From the NCBI GenBank assembly GCA_019925795.1, contig CM034305.1:55540573-55604572 (forward strand): 64,000 bases of DNA, in the 5' to 3' direction. The DNA comes from Dendrobium chrysotoxum (Eukaryota > Streptophyta > Magnoliopsida > Asparagales > Orchidaceae). Both the position numbers and the translations under genes were made by a program. This document shows positions 1-12,099 of this stretch, one piece after another (positions within the stretch are counted from its first letter, which is position 1; each line of letters opens with the position of its first letter). The notes beneath the pieces are model-generated. The model was not told where the DNA came from. It made no database searches and saw only the letters and a program-made list of their open reading frames with translations.

Positions 1-738
1 AAAGTTGCTTTATAAAGTAGTAAAAAAGTCATCCCAAATAAAGCTTTAGTCTTGAGATACCAAATGGAGTTTATAGAAGCTGAGTTTGCCAAGTTGCCCG
101 ATGGGTGAAAATAGGCTAGTTTCAAATTCGATTTGACCTAAAAATGTGTCAAAGAGAATCCTAAAACTTACCTGATGGTGAATTGAATTTATTAAGGTTT
201 TCAAGGTATGAAAATTTTCACGTAGGTATTTGGTAATCCAAATACAAACTTCATGCATGGAATTTAGAAGTTTTGAAAATCAACCATATATTTTATAATT
301 ATTTAAAAATTAAGAAATTAGTGTCTTCTATTAATTTATTGATGGATTGATGTTAGATTAAATTTATGTTAATCTACTAATTTTTAGGTGTGTGTAGGTT
401 TTGTGTTTGCATTTTTTCATAGTACTATAGATTTAGGTATGACATTAGGGTATTTAATAATTAATTTAATTAACTCTAGAACATAAGAAAATCATAAGTC
501 ATGCTACAAGTGTTCAAATTTTGTGAAAATTTTATGATAGATTCTTGATCTAGAGAACATCCTATAAGGGCTTGAGAATTTTTGGAGATCAAAATCTTAA
601 TATTTTATAATTAAAGTGCTCCTAACCTAGCTAATCCTACTTAGAATCTCCTTTAGTATGTTGTCAACTATAGCTATTACAACAAAGGACAAAGACAATG
701 CTATTATTTCTTTAGTCAATCTACTTATATGTGTTTTT
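1..738. other. AT-rich intergenic, nothing recognised
   Basis: No open frame of note and no terminal repeats were seen. Composition is like the other degenerate intergenic stretches of the window. It is the original flank of the LINE that begins at 752. Confidence 0.5.
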
Positions 739-751
739 AAGCAAATATGAT
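739..751. repeat. Left target-site duplication of the LINE
   Basis: The 13-mer AAGCAAATATGAT here is repeated exactly at 26769-26781, directly after the poly(A) end of the LINE. A 13-bp duplication next to an A-tail is the normal outcome of target-primed reverse transcription. It therefore joins two points 26 kb apart as the ends of one insertion. Confidence 0.9.
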
Positions 752-771
752 ATTAAAAAACAACTCACAAT

Positions 772-1642
772 TTGCCTTTTGCTCTGATAGGATTTTCTCC
801 TCGCCTTAGACGCTGCCTCCCCCCTTGTCACCCCCTTCCTCTGGCTCTATCAGAGGAACCCCCACTCCCCTTTTTCTCACGGATTCTTTGCAATATACTT
901 GAGTCTCCCCCCTTCTCTCAACGCCCCCCCCCCCCACCACTGCTCCTTCAGGACCAACCGAGCTATGAAAAAAAATTTTGTCTACTAGAAGTTCCTCTTC
1001 GAACGAACTCCCTCTTTCTTTTATCCCAACCCAACCTGAAGTTATCCCCTTTTCTAAAGAGGAGATCTCTCAAGGTTCGTCGGAATGGAACCTTCCTCTT
1101 GCCAGATACTTGATTGGCAAGCGTCCATATTATGAATCATTGTTGGCTGCCATAAGAAAGACATGGAAGCTCAAAGGTACACTTTAGCTTCTCGCCATGT
1201 GTGACAACTTTTTTCTACTTAGGTATTCTTCTCTGAAGGATTACGACATGGCATGGACTGGAGGAGCATGGTTTTTCCTCGGAAAACCATTTCTCCTCCA
1301 AATTGGTCTCCCCATTTTCATCCTTAGCGTGAAAATTTCACCACCATCCCAATTTGGCTCAAAATCCATAATCTTTTCCTTACATGTTGGAATTTGGAAG
1401 GAATTTCCAAAATTGCAAGTTATATCGACATTCCCTAGGTTATCGATGCATTAACAGTCGAGTAGTCAAGGTTTATCTATGCTAGGGCAGGTATGTGTCT
1501 AGGTGTCTAACACCACAGTCTACCCTGATCACATTCTAATATTCAAGAAAGATGAAGTCATTAACCTAGAGATTCAATATGAATGGAGGCCGAATTCATG
1601 TGAAACATGTGGCTCCCTTGTTCACCCCTCTTCTATATGCCC
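772..1642 (+). pseudogene. LINE ORF1 (DUF4283 / zinc knuckle), 5' part
   Basis: Translation in shifting frames gives the plant LINE ORF1 pattern. About 1040-1190 reads as a block with GKRPYYESLLAAIRKTWKLK, the 'lvGr.lGkrp....l...l...Wk' signature of DUF4283. About 1220-1450 continues with the DUF4283 core (GGAWFFLGKPFLLQ). At about 1580-1645 the reading YEWRPNSCETCGSLVHPSSI has the CX2C start of a CCHC_4 knuckle. The protein family binds the LINE RNA in a ribonucleoprotein. The frame is broken repeatedly and is interrupted at 1642 by Copia-1; the Pro/Ser-rich linker continues from 11493. Family identity is by pattern only. Confidence 0.75.
1638..1642. repeat. Copia-1 target-site duplication, left copy
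   Basis: TGCCC here equals TGCCC at 11488-11492 on the other side of the element. Five bp is the usual Copia TSD length. Confidence 0.9.
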
Positions 1643-1824
1643 TGAAAGTTCGATAGGGATGTTAAGCCCTAGTGAACTAGTCCCGAGGCTAACCAAGAGG
1701 GGGGGTGAATTGATTATTTAAAAATTTCACGAGGAACAAAAAAAATCTTTTCGATACTTTGCAGCGAAAATAAGTAAACAAGAATGAAAAGATCAATCAC
1801 AGATATTCACCCAAGCAGTTAATA

Positions 1825-2217
1825 TCAGAAAAGTAAAGTGCAGAACAAAATCAGAAAAGCAAACCAGATTTTATAGTGGTTCGGCCAACTTGACCTACGT
1901 CCACTCCCCGGAGCCTCCCCTCCGGGTATTGCACTAAAAAAAAAGTGACTCTCCTTTTGCTCCCACAGCAAGGCGGAGAAGCCTGTACAAAAAATCTCCT
2001 TTCCACCACCCTGTGAGGTAGAGAACCTAACCTCCTTTTGCGTCCACCTGAAGGGGGCAGAGAACCCAACGTCCTTTTGCTTCCTCCTGAAGCAGGCAGA
2101 GAACCTCAGATCTTCTTGCCGACGATCCTCTCCCAAAGAACACCGACACGACGAAAGACGACGAGTGGAGAAGAAGACTCTGATCCTTGCTTGGAGCAAC
2201 TTTCGTGAACCCCTCAT
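1825..2217 (-). other. Open frame in LTR leader (130 codons), doubtful gene
   Basis: An open frame runs through the R/U5 leader of this LTR and has counterparts of 135 codons in both LTRs of Copia-2 (15722-16129, 23830-24237); the 5' LTR of Copia-1 no longer holds it intact. Its sequence is a repeated, Arg/Ser-rich translation of the 41-bp stem-loop repeat and matches no family I recognise. Because LTRs are copies of each other and the underlying DNA is repetitive, the openness is weak evidence of coding. It could act as an upstream ORF before gag. Confidence 0.2.
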
Positions 2218-2375
2218 GAACTCCCCCTCACAAGATCCTCTCTCTCTCTCCCAAACTCTCTCTCTCTAGGGTTTCTCTGGAAAGGAAAGTGGCAAAAAGA
2301 TTTTTCTTGTTGAAAGAAAAATATCTTTTATAGGAGGGCTTAAAATTTACCCTAAATCTCAACTGGTCGGCCAAG

Positions 2376-3049
2376 ATCGTCCAGGACGATCAATAGATCG
2401 TCCTGTACGAACAGTTCAAAATCAATTGTTCCAGCCTGTACAATCTGGCTGTTCTGGACGATCAGTAGAAAAAGTTGTTCATATCGTCCCGTATGATTTT
2501 GCGATCGTCCTGGACGATTAGTGTAAATCGAGGAATATCGTCCAGAAGACAGTTCGGGTCGTCCAGAGCAAACTGTGCAGGACGACCAAAAAATGACATG
2601 ATCGTCCAGGACGATACAGGTATCGTCCTGTACGATTAGTTCAAAAAGCGCCCAAATCGACATGTACATAGTTCGGGTCGTACAGCTGAAATGCACTAGA
2701 CGATCAAGATCGTCCGGGACGATCCTACGATCGTCCAGGACGATATGATCGTATCAATCAAATATAAATTGTTTTCCTTAATTACCAGATTAATTTAGGC
2801 ATGATTGTATTGGATCGTCCGAGACGATACACGTATCGTCCTGGACGATCAGACCAAATATCCTAAAATAAAAACTTGCCTAACTTGATCTGGCGGCTGA
2901 GAATTTCTTATTTGAGCATATCATCCCATACGATCTAAAGATCGTCCAGGATGATCTGCTTAATCAGACGCACTTAACTTGGTCGCCCTAATTAGGGTTT
3001 CTATTTTTACTGGATCGTCCAGGACGATGTGCATATCGTCCAGGATGAT
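2376..3049. repeat. U3 palindrome array, Copia-1 3' LTR
   Basis: Many copies of a 15-bp palindrome of consensus ATCGTCCNGGACGAT, plus half sites, spread through U3 upstream (in element sense) of the TATA box at 2324-2333. Spacing is irregular, often 15-25 bp in pairs. Several copies carry C/T or G/A changes. Same layout as at 10563-11236, 14868-15562 and 23017-23670. Confidence 0.9.
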
Positions 3050-3303
3050 CTGAACAAAAAATGAATAGAAACTCTAACTCACTTAAGCTCTCCCCCTGAG
3101 TGTGTGTGTGCAAGGTTACTTAACTAAGGGATCAGTTACATTACAATTGACTCAAGAAAAAGAAAAATAGTACATTGGACACACTTGGACCCGATCTTGA
3201 GTTGGCTTGAGTTGCTTGTGATCTTTTGCGCCTGAAACAGGTTAGCCAAGCAAAATCATAATAGAGACATGTTTGTCATCATCAAAACTAGATTTGCAAC
3301 AAT

Positions 3304-3315
3304 CTCCCCCTTTTT
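3304..3315 (-). other. Copia-1 polypurine tract
   Basis: Element-sense AAAAAGGGGGAG lies directly before the 3' LTR. This is the expected site for plus-strand DNA priming. Confidence 0.9.
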
Positions 3316-4908
3316 GATGATGGCAAATATTTGTACAGTAGTTTGAAAAATAACTAGAAGATCGAAAAATAATTTTTTTTTTAAATTTTCATTTAACAAT
3401 CAAACTAATACAGGAAACTTAACACATAATAAAAACAGAAACGACTACAACTGACTCCCCCTTCTGACATCACAAAAAGGAGGAGGGTAAACAGAAATAC
3501 TGAAACATTAGTACAAAACAGAAAAGAAAACAACTACAAAATAGAACACTAAATTGGAGGCGGATCCTGATCGGAAGGAGGAGGTGGCGGTGAAGAAAAA
3601 ATAGAAAGGGATGGAGGATGGAGATGACAGATCAGGATCGCAAAGATACAACCATGAAAACTAAAAAACAAAAACAAACACGAATAAAATTCGAAGTGAA
3701 AACACATAAAAGCAACAGGTTTTTTTTTTGATTAAGCTGCTCCAGTAAATCAGAATTTTTCCTCAATTTTAGATTCAAAAACCAATAAGGAGAAGATTGA
3801 CAACGCTGAAAACCAGAAAAAGCTGGAAAAATCGACTTTCGTAACTCCCACCTCTGGCACCTTATCGATGCAAATCTCTTTTAAAATAAAAATCCAATTC
3901 AGAAGAAAAGAAATTAGATTTGAAAAGAGATCCTTTCAAGCTTCATTCCAGAAAATATCTGATATAAAAGTGTTACAAAGTAATAAATCAGAAATCAGTA
4001 TTTTCAAACACAAGCTTTTGAAAATATTAAGTGGCGCACGGATTTTTCTAAGACATTTAACGATCGGAAAGGAAAGAAAGCTTGGTTGGGCTAATTTTGT
4101 GCCTCTTTTTTAATTTATTTGGCGCTTTGCGCATCTTTTCATTTTTGATACACTTTATGTATCTTTTAGTTGGCGACATTTCGCATCTTTTCAGCTTTGG
4201 GCTCATTTTATGCCTCTTTTTCAATTAATTTGGCGCACTGCGCATCTTTTGTAAGCTTTCTTCTATTCATAATCGTTAAAGAGTCTCAGTTGTGAAATTA
4301 TCTTCCAGATATAGGAGACGCTCTCCACAATAAGGAAGAGTAATTCACAAAACAAAAGCCATATATCGTATGATAAGTGCAATCACTTGGTTTAGAAAAT
4401 CATAACAATGAGTCAAGACTTTGAAAACACTATTCATATGAGGTAGATTACTGTAGGAAGATAAAATAAATCTCTATTTCAAAAACTAGTATTTTAATTT
4501 TGAAGAAGATTTTTATCCAAAAGAAATAATACACCAGTAAATGAGTTAGAGGAAGAGAAATAATCATCAATGTTTCTTCCCTTTAACAGATTCAGTGGAA
4601 TCAATCACTGCTTACCAGCTTCCAAATAAAAATAAGATAAAACTCTTAGTCAGAAATTCAGTTTAGCAGAAGTAGTGAGCAGTGATCTAATTTTAAAAAG
4701 CATAAAACAGTAAATAAAAGAGATGAACCAGTGAATAAAAAACAGGTAGAAAATCACATCAAAGTACATATTCAAATCAAACTAACAGCAAGGCTAACAC
4801 AGAAATCAGCAGACGAAGAAACAATAAAAATAATAGAAAGCAAATAAGCAAATAAAAAAGCTAACTAACAGAAACAGAATAACAATCAGAAATCAGCAGT
4901 CATCAGAA
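3316..4908 (-). other. Copia-1 untranslated region between pol and 3' LTR
   Basis: About 1.6 kb with no open frame resembling an envelope or other protein. It holds the short-palindrome row at 4088-4245. The matching region in Copia-2 is 21267-22752. SIRE-type Copia elements can carry an extra ORF at this place; none is readable here. Confidence 0.7.
4088..4245 (-). repeat. Row of six short palindromes
   Basis: In element sense the order is gatgcgcaGTGcgcc, gaggcatAAAatgagcc, gatgcgAAAtgtcgcc, gatacatAAAgtgtatc, gatgcgcAAAgcgcc, gaggcacAAAattagcc. Each has short inverted arms around a 3-nt centre and they are 20-30 bp apart. The same six occur in the same order in Copia-2 at 22008-22162. Confidence 0.8.
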
Positions 4909-7900
4909 TCAAGCATTTATATTAATCACTCCTAACATGGTCCTCAAAATGCTAAATGAGTCAAAGGCCAGTGATTTAGTGAATATATCAGCAAGTTGAT
5001 TTTCAGTTGCTACATGATATAGCTCAATATCCCCTTTTGTAACATGGTCCCTAATGAAGTGATGCCTTATATCAATGTGTTTGGTCCTAGAATGTTGGAT
5101 TGGATTCTTAGAGATGCAGATGGCACTAGTATTATCACACAGGACAGAAATTGTGCCAACAGGTAATCCTAAATCCAAGACTTGTTGCTTCAACCAAAGA
5201 ACTTGGGCCACACAACTCCCTAAGGAAATGTACTCAGCTTCAACAGTGGAAAGTGCAACTGAGTTCTATTTTCTACTGGACCAGGAGACTAAAGACTGTC
5301 CTATAAATTGACAAGTACCAGAAGTGCTCTTTCTATCCACCATACACCCTGCAAAGTTAGAATCAGAATATCCAATAATCTTAAAAGAGGTGCTGTGTCT
5401 AGGGTACCAGATTCCTAGGTTTGGGGTCTCTAAAAGATATCTAAGAATTCTCTTAATAGCAGTCAGGTGGGACTCTTTAGGATCAGCCTGAAACCTAGCA
5501 CAAAGACAGACACTAACCATGATATCAGGTCGGCTAGCAGTCAAGTAAAGTAGTGATCCTATTATTCCTCTATACTTCTTCTGATCAACAGATTTTCTAC
5601 TTGAATCCTTATCTAACTGAACAGAGGAGCTCATGGGAGTATTGATTGGCTTGGCTTTGTCCATTTCATATTTCTTCAAAATGTCCTTAGTGTATTTAGA
5701 TTGATTGAGAAAGGTTCCATCATCCGTTTGCCTTATGCTAAACCCCAAGAAGTAGGATAATTCTCCCATCATACTCATCTTAAACTCCTTACTCATTGTT
5801 TTAGAAAATTTATCACATAAATATTTATCAGAAGATCCAAAAATTATATCATCAACATAGATCTGAACAATGAGTAAGTCATCCCCTATTCTCCTCAAAA
5901 AAAGGTGGTGTCTACACTCCCCTTAACAAACTCTCTTTCTAACAGGAATGTGCTAAGCCTCTCATACCAAGCTCTGGGTGCCTGTTTCAATCCATACAAG
6001 GCCTTTTTTAATTTATAAATATGATTTGGATATTGGGAACTCTCAAAACCTGGGGGTTGTTCTACAAAAACATCCTCTTTTATTACCCCATTTAAAAAGG
6101 CACTCTTAACATCCATTTGAAACAGCTTAAATTCCTTATAACAGGCAAATGCTAGTAGCACTCTAATGGCTTCTAATCTAGCTACAGGGGCAAAAGTCTC
6201 CTCAAAATAAATCCCTTCAATCTGATTATACCCCTAAGCCACCAATCTTGCCTTATTCTTAACCACCACACCAGAATCATTCATCTTATTCTCAAAGACC
6301 CACTTGATTCCCATAATACTTTAATTTCTAGGTCTTTCTACTAACTCCCAAACATCATTCCTTACAAATTGATTCAATTCTTCCTGCATAGCTAAAATCC
6401 AAAACTCATCCGAGAGGGCTTGATTGATGTTGGTGGGTTCAGTCATTGAGATAGCAGAATGGTGTACTTCCTTCCTAAGTCCATGCCTAGTCCTAACACC
6501 TTCAGAAGGGTCTCCTAAGATCAATTCTTTAGGATGACTCGAAGAATATCTCTAATCTCTAGGCAGTGTGGATTGAGATTCTACCCTCTCCTCCAGATTT
6601 GAATTTCCAACCCCTTGGGTAATCTCCTCTACCTCTTCTTCTTCCTCAATTCTATTCACCTTAGGATCAGATTCATCAAACACCACATGGGTTGTCTCTT
6701 CCACCACCAAAGTCCTTTTATTGAATACCCTGAAGGATTTTCCCACACTAGAATAGCCTAAGAACACTCCTTCATCAGATTTGGGGTCAAACTTTCCTAA
6801 GGGTGATTTCCCGTTGTTCAGAATGAAAACCTTACAGCCAAATACATGGAGGTGGGACAGGTTTGAAGTTCTACCCTTAATGATCTCATAAGGTGTCTTG
6901 TTCAGTTTTGATCTCACATTCACCCTATTCAGCACATAACAGGCAGTGTTCACCATTTCAGCCCAAAAGTATTTTGGAAGTGAATACTCAGCAAGCATGG
7001 CTCTAGCAGCTTCCACTAAGGTCCTTTTCTTCCTTTCAGCTAACCCGTTCTGCTGAGGGGTCCTAGGAGCTAAAAAATTGTGAATAATCCCTTGCTCCTC
7101 ACAAAAACTTCCAAATTTTATATTCTCAAACTCTCCACTATGATCACTATGAATAGTCAGGATCTCACAACCTAACTTCCTCTGAATCCAAGTGGAGAAA
7201 GACTTAAACTCATCAAATGACTCAAATTTATGTGACAAGAATTTAATCCAAGTGAACCTCGAGTAGTCATCTACATTCATAAAACTATAGACTCTCCCCC
7301 CTAAGCTGGCAGTGCTAATGGGTCCAAAGAGGTCCATGTGAAGAACTTCTAAAGGTCTAGAGGTACTAATGTCCTTAATAGAGTGAAAAGAGGACTGGAC
7401 TTGCTTCCCTAACTGACAGGCATCACACAGGTGATCCTTAGTGAACTTAAGCTTGGGCACTCCTCTAACTAAGTCCTTTTGGGTGACTCTCCTAAGGGTT
7501 TTCATACTGGCATGACACAATCTCCTATGCCACAACCATGACTTATCAGCAGTAATTTTTAAGCAAATTGAATTCTCAGATTTAATGCAACTTACATCCA
7601 GCTTGTAGACATTGTTGATCATTTGCCCCTGCAAAACAACTTTATCATTTAAGCTTAAAATGCAGCCAGTGGGCAGGAATTTGATGATGTATCCTTTGTC
7701 ACAAAGTTGATTGATGCTCAACAAGTTGTGTTTTAGTCCATCTACAAGAAAAATATTGTCAATCATAAAATTCTTTGAATCACCAATTATACCTGAGCCT
7801 ACCACCCTCCTGGTGGTGTTATCTCCAAGTGTAACCTTGCCTCCAGCCCTGGCCTCCAGCAAAATGAACTGATTTGCATCTCCAGTCATGTGTCTAGAAT

Positions 7901-7922
7901 ATCCGCTGTCCAGGTACCACAT
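4909..7922 (-). pseudogene. pol: Copia-1 pol (protease, integrase, RT, RNase H), inactivated
   Basis: Starts at an ATG at 7922-7920 that leads directly into the protease motif WYLDSG. Then come the GAG-pre-integrase zinc region (H..H..CX2C, around WLWHRRLCHA), the integrase core (MDLFGP; IHSDHSGEFEN; NGLAERKKRTLVE), the reverse transcriptase with YVDD, and RNase H (STVEAEY, IFTK). It ends at a stop at 4909-4911. In-frame stops lie at 6552-6554 (in place of Trp), 6321-6323, 6234-6236 and 5266-5268, and a single-base loss near 5895-5905 shifts the frame between RT motifs. It lies in the -1 frame relative to gag. Not functional as it stands. Confidence 0.93.
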
Positions 7923-7949
7923 GCTCTCACGAGATCTTATGTGAGAGCA
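7922..7949 (-). promoter_or_regulatory. gag-pol junction hairpin
   Basis: Element-sense TGCTCTCAC, a 10-nt loop and GTGAGAGCA form a perfect 9-bp stem. The stem ends on the A of the pol ATG (7922). It starts 14 nt after the gag stop (7964-7966). The stem is identical in Copia-2 while the loop differs. Confidence 0.75.
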
Positions 7950-7963
7950 CACTTACAAAAATA

Positions 7964-9775
7964 TCAAATGTTAATCTTAGGAACCCAAACAGGTTTAGGT
8001 TCCTTCTTATGAAAAGAAGAATGCAATGCATGCGTGCTGTGCTGTGAAACAGGCAGTTTGGGCCTCCACACCCAATATGTACTATGATGAACAGTGCAGG
8101 TGTGGGAAATGTGTCCTAACATGCCACATGAAAAATATCTAACACTACGAAAAGGGTTAACTAATCTACGTGGGTGATAATGCCTCTTCCTAGATGTATA
8201 TGAAATATGCTTTGATGAACTTGCAACAGATTTTTCAAAAGGTGGTGGTGCATAAAACTTTTCAAAAGTGGGTGGTTTTTGGTTTTTCTCAAAAGCACTG
8301 ATCTTCACTTTCAAAAATTCATTCTCTTTATTTAAACTTGCAATTTCAAATTTTAAAGCACCATTGTTACTCTCCACTTCACATGCCTTAGTATCTAATT
8401 CTTTAAAAGCTCTCTCCAAATCAACATGAGTGGATTTCAATGAATTATGCACAGTAACTAAATCAGAATATTTTTTGTTCAATTCATCAAACTCATCAAG
8501 TAAAGACATGTGATTGCTATCAACAGTGGAATGATCCTTAATCAAAACATCATGCTCTTTTTACAGAGTCAAATAATCCAGTTTCAAGTTAGCATGGGTT
8601 TTCTTAAGCTTCATATACGATGCATGAATTTTTTCAGATACTTCAAGTAATTGATCGTAAGTAAGCTCACATACCTCTTCCTGGTCCGACTGACCAGGGT
8701 GATCATCAGCCATCAGACACAAATTTGTTTCCTCCTCTTTAGCTTCAGTCTCGGAGGAGTCGGATGTAGAGTCTGCCCAGAACGCCTTTTGGTTCTGCTT
8801 CTTGTCCTTTCTAAACTTTGATTTCTCCTCACCCTTCTCCTTGCTTGGGTGAGCCTTGAGTGTAGGATAATCCGCCCTTATGTGTCCAGGCTTCCTACAT
8901 TCAAAACAAATAGATTTAGATGAACCTTTAAAGTTTCTACTGGTCTTACCTTTGTTCCACTTTTGAAAATTCTTATTCTTCTTCCTTAGAAAGCTCTTGA
9001 ATTACCTTGTGATTAAGGCAACATCATCGCTATCAGACCTGGAAGTGCTAGCATCTGAATCATTGGCCTTTAGCCCCACTGTCTTCTCCTTCTTTCGTTC
9101 ACCTGCATCAAGTTGTCTTTGGTTCACCCCTTGCTCGTAAGCAATGAGTGATCCAAGTAAGCTGTCAATAGAGTAAGTATTTAAATCTTTATATTCTGTG
9201 ATCGCAGTAATCTTAACATCGTATGAAGAAGGCAAACATCTAAGAATTTTATTCACTCTTTCGTATTTAGTTAGTTCTCTTCCTAGAGTATGCAAAGAGG
9301 TAACAATTTGAGTGAACCTTGTGTACATTTTTGAAATTGTCTCACTAGGTTTCATGCGAAAGAGTTCATAATCATGTAACAAGATGTTTAACCTAGACTG
9401 TTTGACTTTAGTTGTACCTTCATATGTTATACACAATCTATCCCAAATTTCTTTACCCGTTGTACAAGTAGAAACACGTATATAGTCTTCAGATTTTAAA
9501 GCACAAAAGAAACAGTTCAAACATTTTGTATTTAACTGTGCTAAATCACGATCATCAAAAGTCCAATCTATAAACGGGAGTTCAGTTTTAATACCGTTAA
9601 CAAGTCTATGTGGTGTTTCATAACCATCTTTAACTAACATCCACATATGATAATCGATTGACTGAAGAAAAGTAGAGATGCGTGTTTTCCAAAAATCAAA
9701 AGGAATGTTATCAAACAATGGTGGTCCTGTAATAGAATAACCTTCAGTAGTATTACGATTGTTATAGTTAGCCAT
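7964..9775 (-). pseudogene. gag: Copia-1 gag, two nonsense mutations
   Basis: Begins MANYNNRNTTEGYSITGPPL at 9775 and ends in the motif PKPVWVPK with a stop at 7964-7966. It aligns end to end with the intact 603-residue gag of Copia-2. In order it holds a UBN2-type capsid region, a CX2CX4HX4C knuckle (8900 region, with the last Cys changed to Tyr, ADYP), a coiled-coil-like Glu/Lys/Leu stretch, and a second C-terminal knuckle (whose first Cys is also replaced). Stops at 9002-9004 and 8561-8563 replace Gln codons. One frame throughout, so decay is by point mutation. Confidence 0.93.
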
Positions 9776-9816
9776 GGATCAAATTCAAAAGTTTTTAAAC
9801 TTAAATTTTGAATCCC

Positions 9817-9828
9817 GCTCTGATACCA
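9817..9828 (-). other. Copia-1 primer-binding site
   Basis: Element-sense TGGTATCAGAGC, complementary to the 3' end of plant initiator Met-tRNA, two bases after the 5' LTR. This is the standard Copia PBS. Confidence 0.93.
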
Positions 9829-10510
9829 CTTGAAAGTTCAATAGGATGTTAAGCCCTAGTGAACTAGTCCCGAGGCTAACCAAGGGGGGGGGGTGAATTG
9901 GTTATTTAAAAATTTCACGAGCAACAAAAAAAAATCTTTTTGATACTTTGCAGCAGAAACAAGTAAACAAGAACGAAAAGATCAATCACAGATATTCTCC
10001 CAAGCAGTTAATATCAAAAAAGTAAAGTGCAGAACAGAATCTGAACAGCAAAACAGATTTTATAGTGGTTCGGTCAACTTGACCTACATCTACTCCCCGG
10101 AGCCTCCCCTCCGGGTATTGCACTAAAGAAAAAGTGACTCTCCTTTTGCTCCCACAGCAAGGCGGAGAAGCCTGTACAAAAAACCTCATTTCCACCACCC
10201 GGTGAGGCAAAGAACCTAACCACCTTTTGCTTCCACCTGAAGCGGGTAGAGAACTCAACATCCTTTTGCTTCCTCCTGAAGCAGGCAGAGAACCTCAGAT
10301 CTTCTTACCGACGATCCTCTCCCAAAGAACACCGATACAACGAAAGACGACGAGCGGAGAAAAAGACTCTGATCCTTGCTTGGAGCAACCTTCGTGAACC
10401 CCTCACGAACTCCCCCTCACAAGATCCTCTCTCTCTCTCCCAAACTCTCTCTCTAGGGTTTCTCTGAAAAGAAAAGTGGCAAAAAGATTTTTCTTGTTGA
10501 AAGAAAAATA

Positions 10511-10520
10511 TCTTTTATAG
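10511..10520 (-). promoter_or_regulatory. Copia-1 TATA box
   Basis: Element-sense CTATAAAAGA, placed between the U3 palindrome array (10563-11236) and the leader that begins with the CCCTAGAGAGAGAG tract. The start of the RNA would be about 30 bp downstream; this is inferred from position only. Confidence 0.65.
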
Positions 10521-10562
10521 GAGGGCTTAAAATTTGCCCTAAATCTCAACTGGTCGGCCAAG

Positions 10563-11236
10563 ATCGTCCAGGACGATCAATAGATCGTCCTGTACGATCA
10601 ATTCAAAATCAGTTGTTCCAGCCTGTATGATCTGGCTCTTCTGGATGATCAGTAGAAAAAGTTATTCATTTCGTCTCGTATGATTTTACGATCGTCCGGG
10701 ATGATTAGTGTAAATCAAGGAATATCGTCCAGAAGACAGTCCGGGTCGTCCAGAGCAAACTGTGCTGGACGACCAAAAAATGACTTGATCGTCCAGGACG
10801 ATACAGGTATCGTCCTGTACGATTAGTTCAAAAAGTGCCCAAATCGTCCTATACACAGTTCGGGTCGTACAACTGAAATGCACTAGACGATCAAGATCGT
10901 TCGGGACGATCCTGTGATCGTCCAGGACGATATGATCGTATCAATCAAATATAAATTGCTTTCCTTAATTACCAGATTAATTTAGGCATGATTGTATTGG
11001 ATCGTCTGGGATGATACACGTATCGTCCTAGACGATCAGACCAAATATCTTAAAATAAAAACTTGCCTAACTTGATCTAGCGGCTGAGAATTTCAGATTT
11101 GAGCATATCGTCCCGTACGATCCAAAGATCGTCCAGGACGATCTGCTTAATCAAACGCACTTAACTTGGTCTCCCTAATTAGGGTTTCTATTTTTACTGG
11201 ATCGTCCAGAACGATGTACATATCGTCCAGGATGAT
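10563..11236. repeat. U3 palindrome array, Copia-1 5' LTR
   Basis: Same series of ATCGTCCNGGACGAT palindromes and half sites as in the 3' LTR. It lies directly upstream (element sense) of the TATA box. Confidence 0.9.
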
Positions 11237-11487
11237 CTGAACAAAAAATGAACATAAACTCTAACTCACTCAAGCTCTCCCCCTGAGTGTGTGTGTGCAA
11301 GGTTACTTAGCTAGGGGATCAGTTACATTATAATTGACTCAAGAAAAAGGAAAATAGTACATTGGACACACTTGGACCTGATCTTGAGTTGGCTTGAGTT
11401 GCTTGTGATCTTTTGCGCCTGAAACGGTTACCCAAGCAAAATCATAATAGAGACATGTTTGTCATCATCAAAACCAGATTTACAACA

Positions 11488-11492
11488 TGCCC
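11488..11492. repeat. Copia-1 target-site duplication, right copy
   Basis: TGCCC, identical to 1638-1642. LINE ORF1 sequence resumes after it. Confidence 0.9.
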
Positions 11493-12099
11493 AACTAAAG
11501 CCACCCCTTCTTCTAAACCAGAGGCTCCCAAGCAGGGACAACCACTGCCAAAGGCTATTGAAATCATACTCTAGTTACCTCTCGACCTCCTCAAACCCCC
11601 AACCTTGCCAAACAACTAGCCAATAAACCAAACAACCAAGCCAACCTCCTTATATTAACTTCCTCCACTTTAGCCACCCATAAACCACCTCAACCTCTAT
11701 TACTATCGCATCAGCTAATCCCAACTCCGTAGCTCCACCTCCAACACCTGAATCCTCCTTATTATTTCTTCTACCCTAATAAACCCCACAATCACTGTCC
11801 CTCTCCATTCAGCCAATCACATTTTGCCCAACCTAAACTCTCCTACATAATAGATTTTTTCTTCTTTGTTCCCACCAGTCAAGTCAGATTAGTTCCATCA
11901 GGTGTAATATCACCTAACAAATTTGATGTTCTACAGCACCCCTCTAATGGCCTGCAAATGGTTACCTTTGTTGCTGCCTCTCCCAAAGTTGCAAATCCTA
12001 ATGTTTCTACTGTTAATGTCACCCATCAAGTAAAAAATACAAGGGAACAGCATGACAGAAAACCCCCTAACTCCCCTCCTCTTAAAATCCCAATGACCC
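11493..12099 (+). pseudogene. LINE ORF1 3' part (Pro/Ser-rich linker)
   Basis: Continuation of the ORF1 interrupted at 1642. It has proline-, serine- and threonine-rich low-complexity coding with many frame breaks, as is usual after the zinc knuckle of plant L1 ORF1. Supported mainly by position between the knuckle and the ORF2 endonuclease start. Confidence 0.5.

Larger units (their letters stand above)
1643..3301 (-). repeat. Copia-1 3' LTR
   Basis: Direct repeat of 9831-11487. It is bounded by TGAAAGTTCG (plus-strand view of the LTR 3' end) and by the polypurine tract at 3304-3315. It carries the U3 palindrome array, the TATA box and the leader stem-loop repeats described separately. Confidence 0.95.
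1643..11487 (-). mobile_element. Copia-1, complete Ty1/Copia LTR retrotransposon
   Basis: A 9845-bp element on the minus strand inside LINE ORF1. Ends are LTRs of 1659 bp (1643-3301) and 1657 bp (9831-11487). In element orientation each begins TGTTGCAAATC and ends CGAACTTTCA or the like. PBS, gag, pol, a long untranslated 3' region and a polypurine tract follow in standard order. All enzyme domains can be read, but gag has two stops and pol several stops plus a frameshift, so it is not autonomous. The LTRs differ at about 20 positions in the first 270 bases compared by eye, clearly more than the LTRs of Copia-2, so this is the older of the two related copies. Confidence 0.95.
9831..11487 (-). 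repeat. Copia-1 5' LTR
   Basis: 1657 bp, a direct repeat of 1643-3301. It ends at TACAACA|TGCCC, where the TSD begins. It contains the promoter of the element. Confidence 0.95.

Noticed and set aside
1503..1721. 72-codon plus frame as an independent zinc-finger gene
   Set aside because: It crosses the Copia-1 boundary at 1643; only the part before it is coding, as LINE ORF1.
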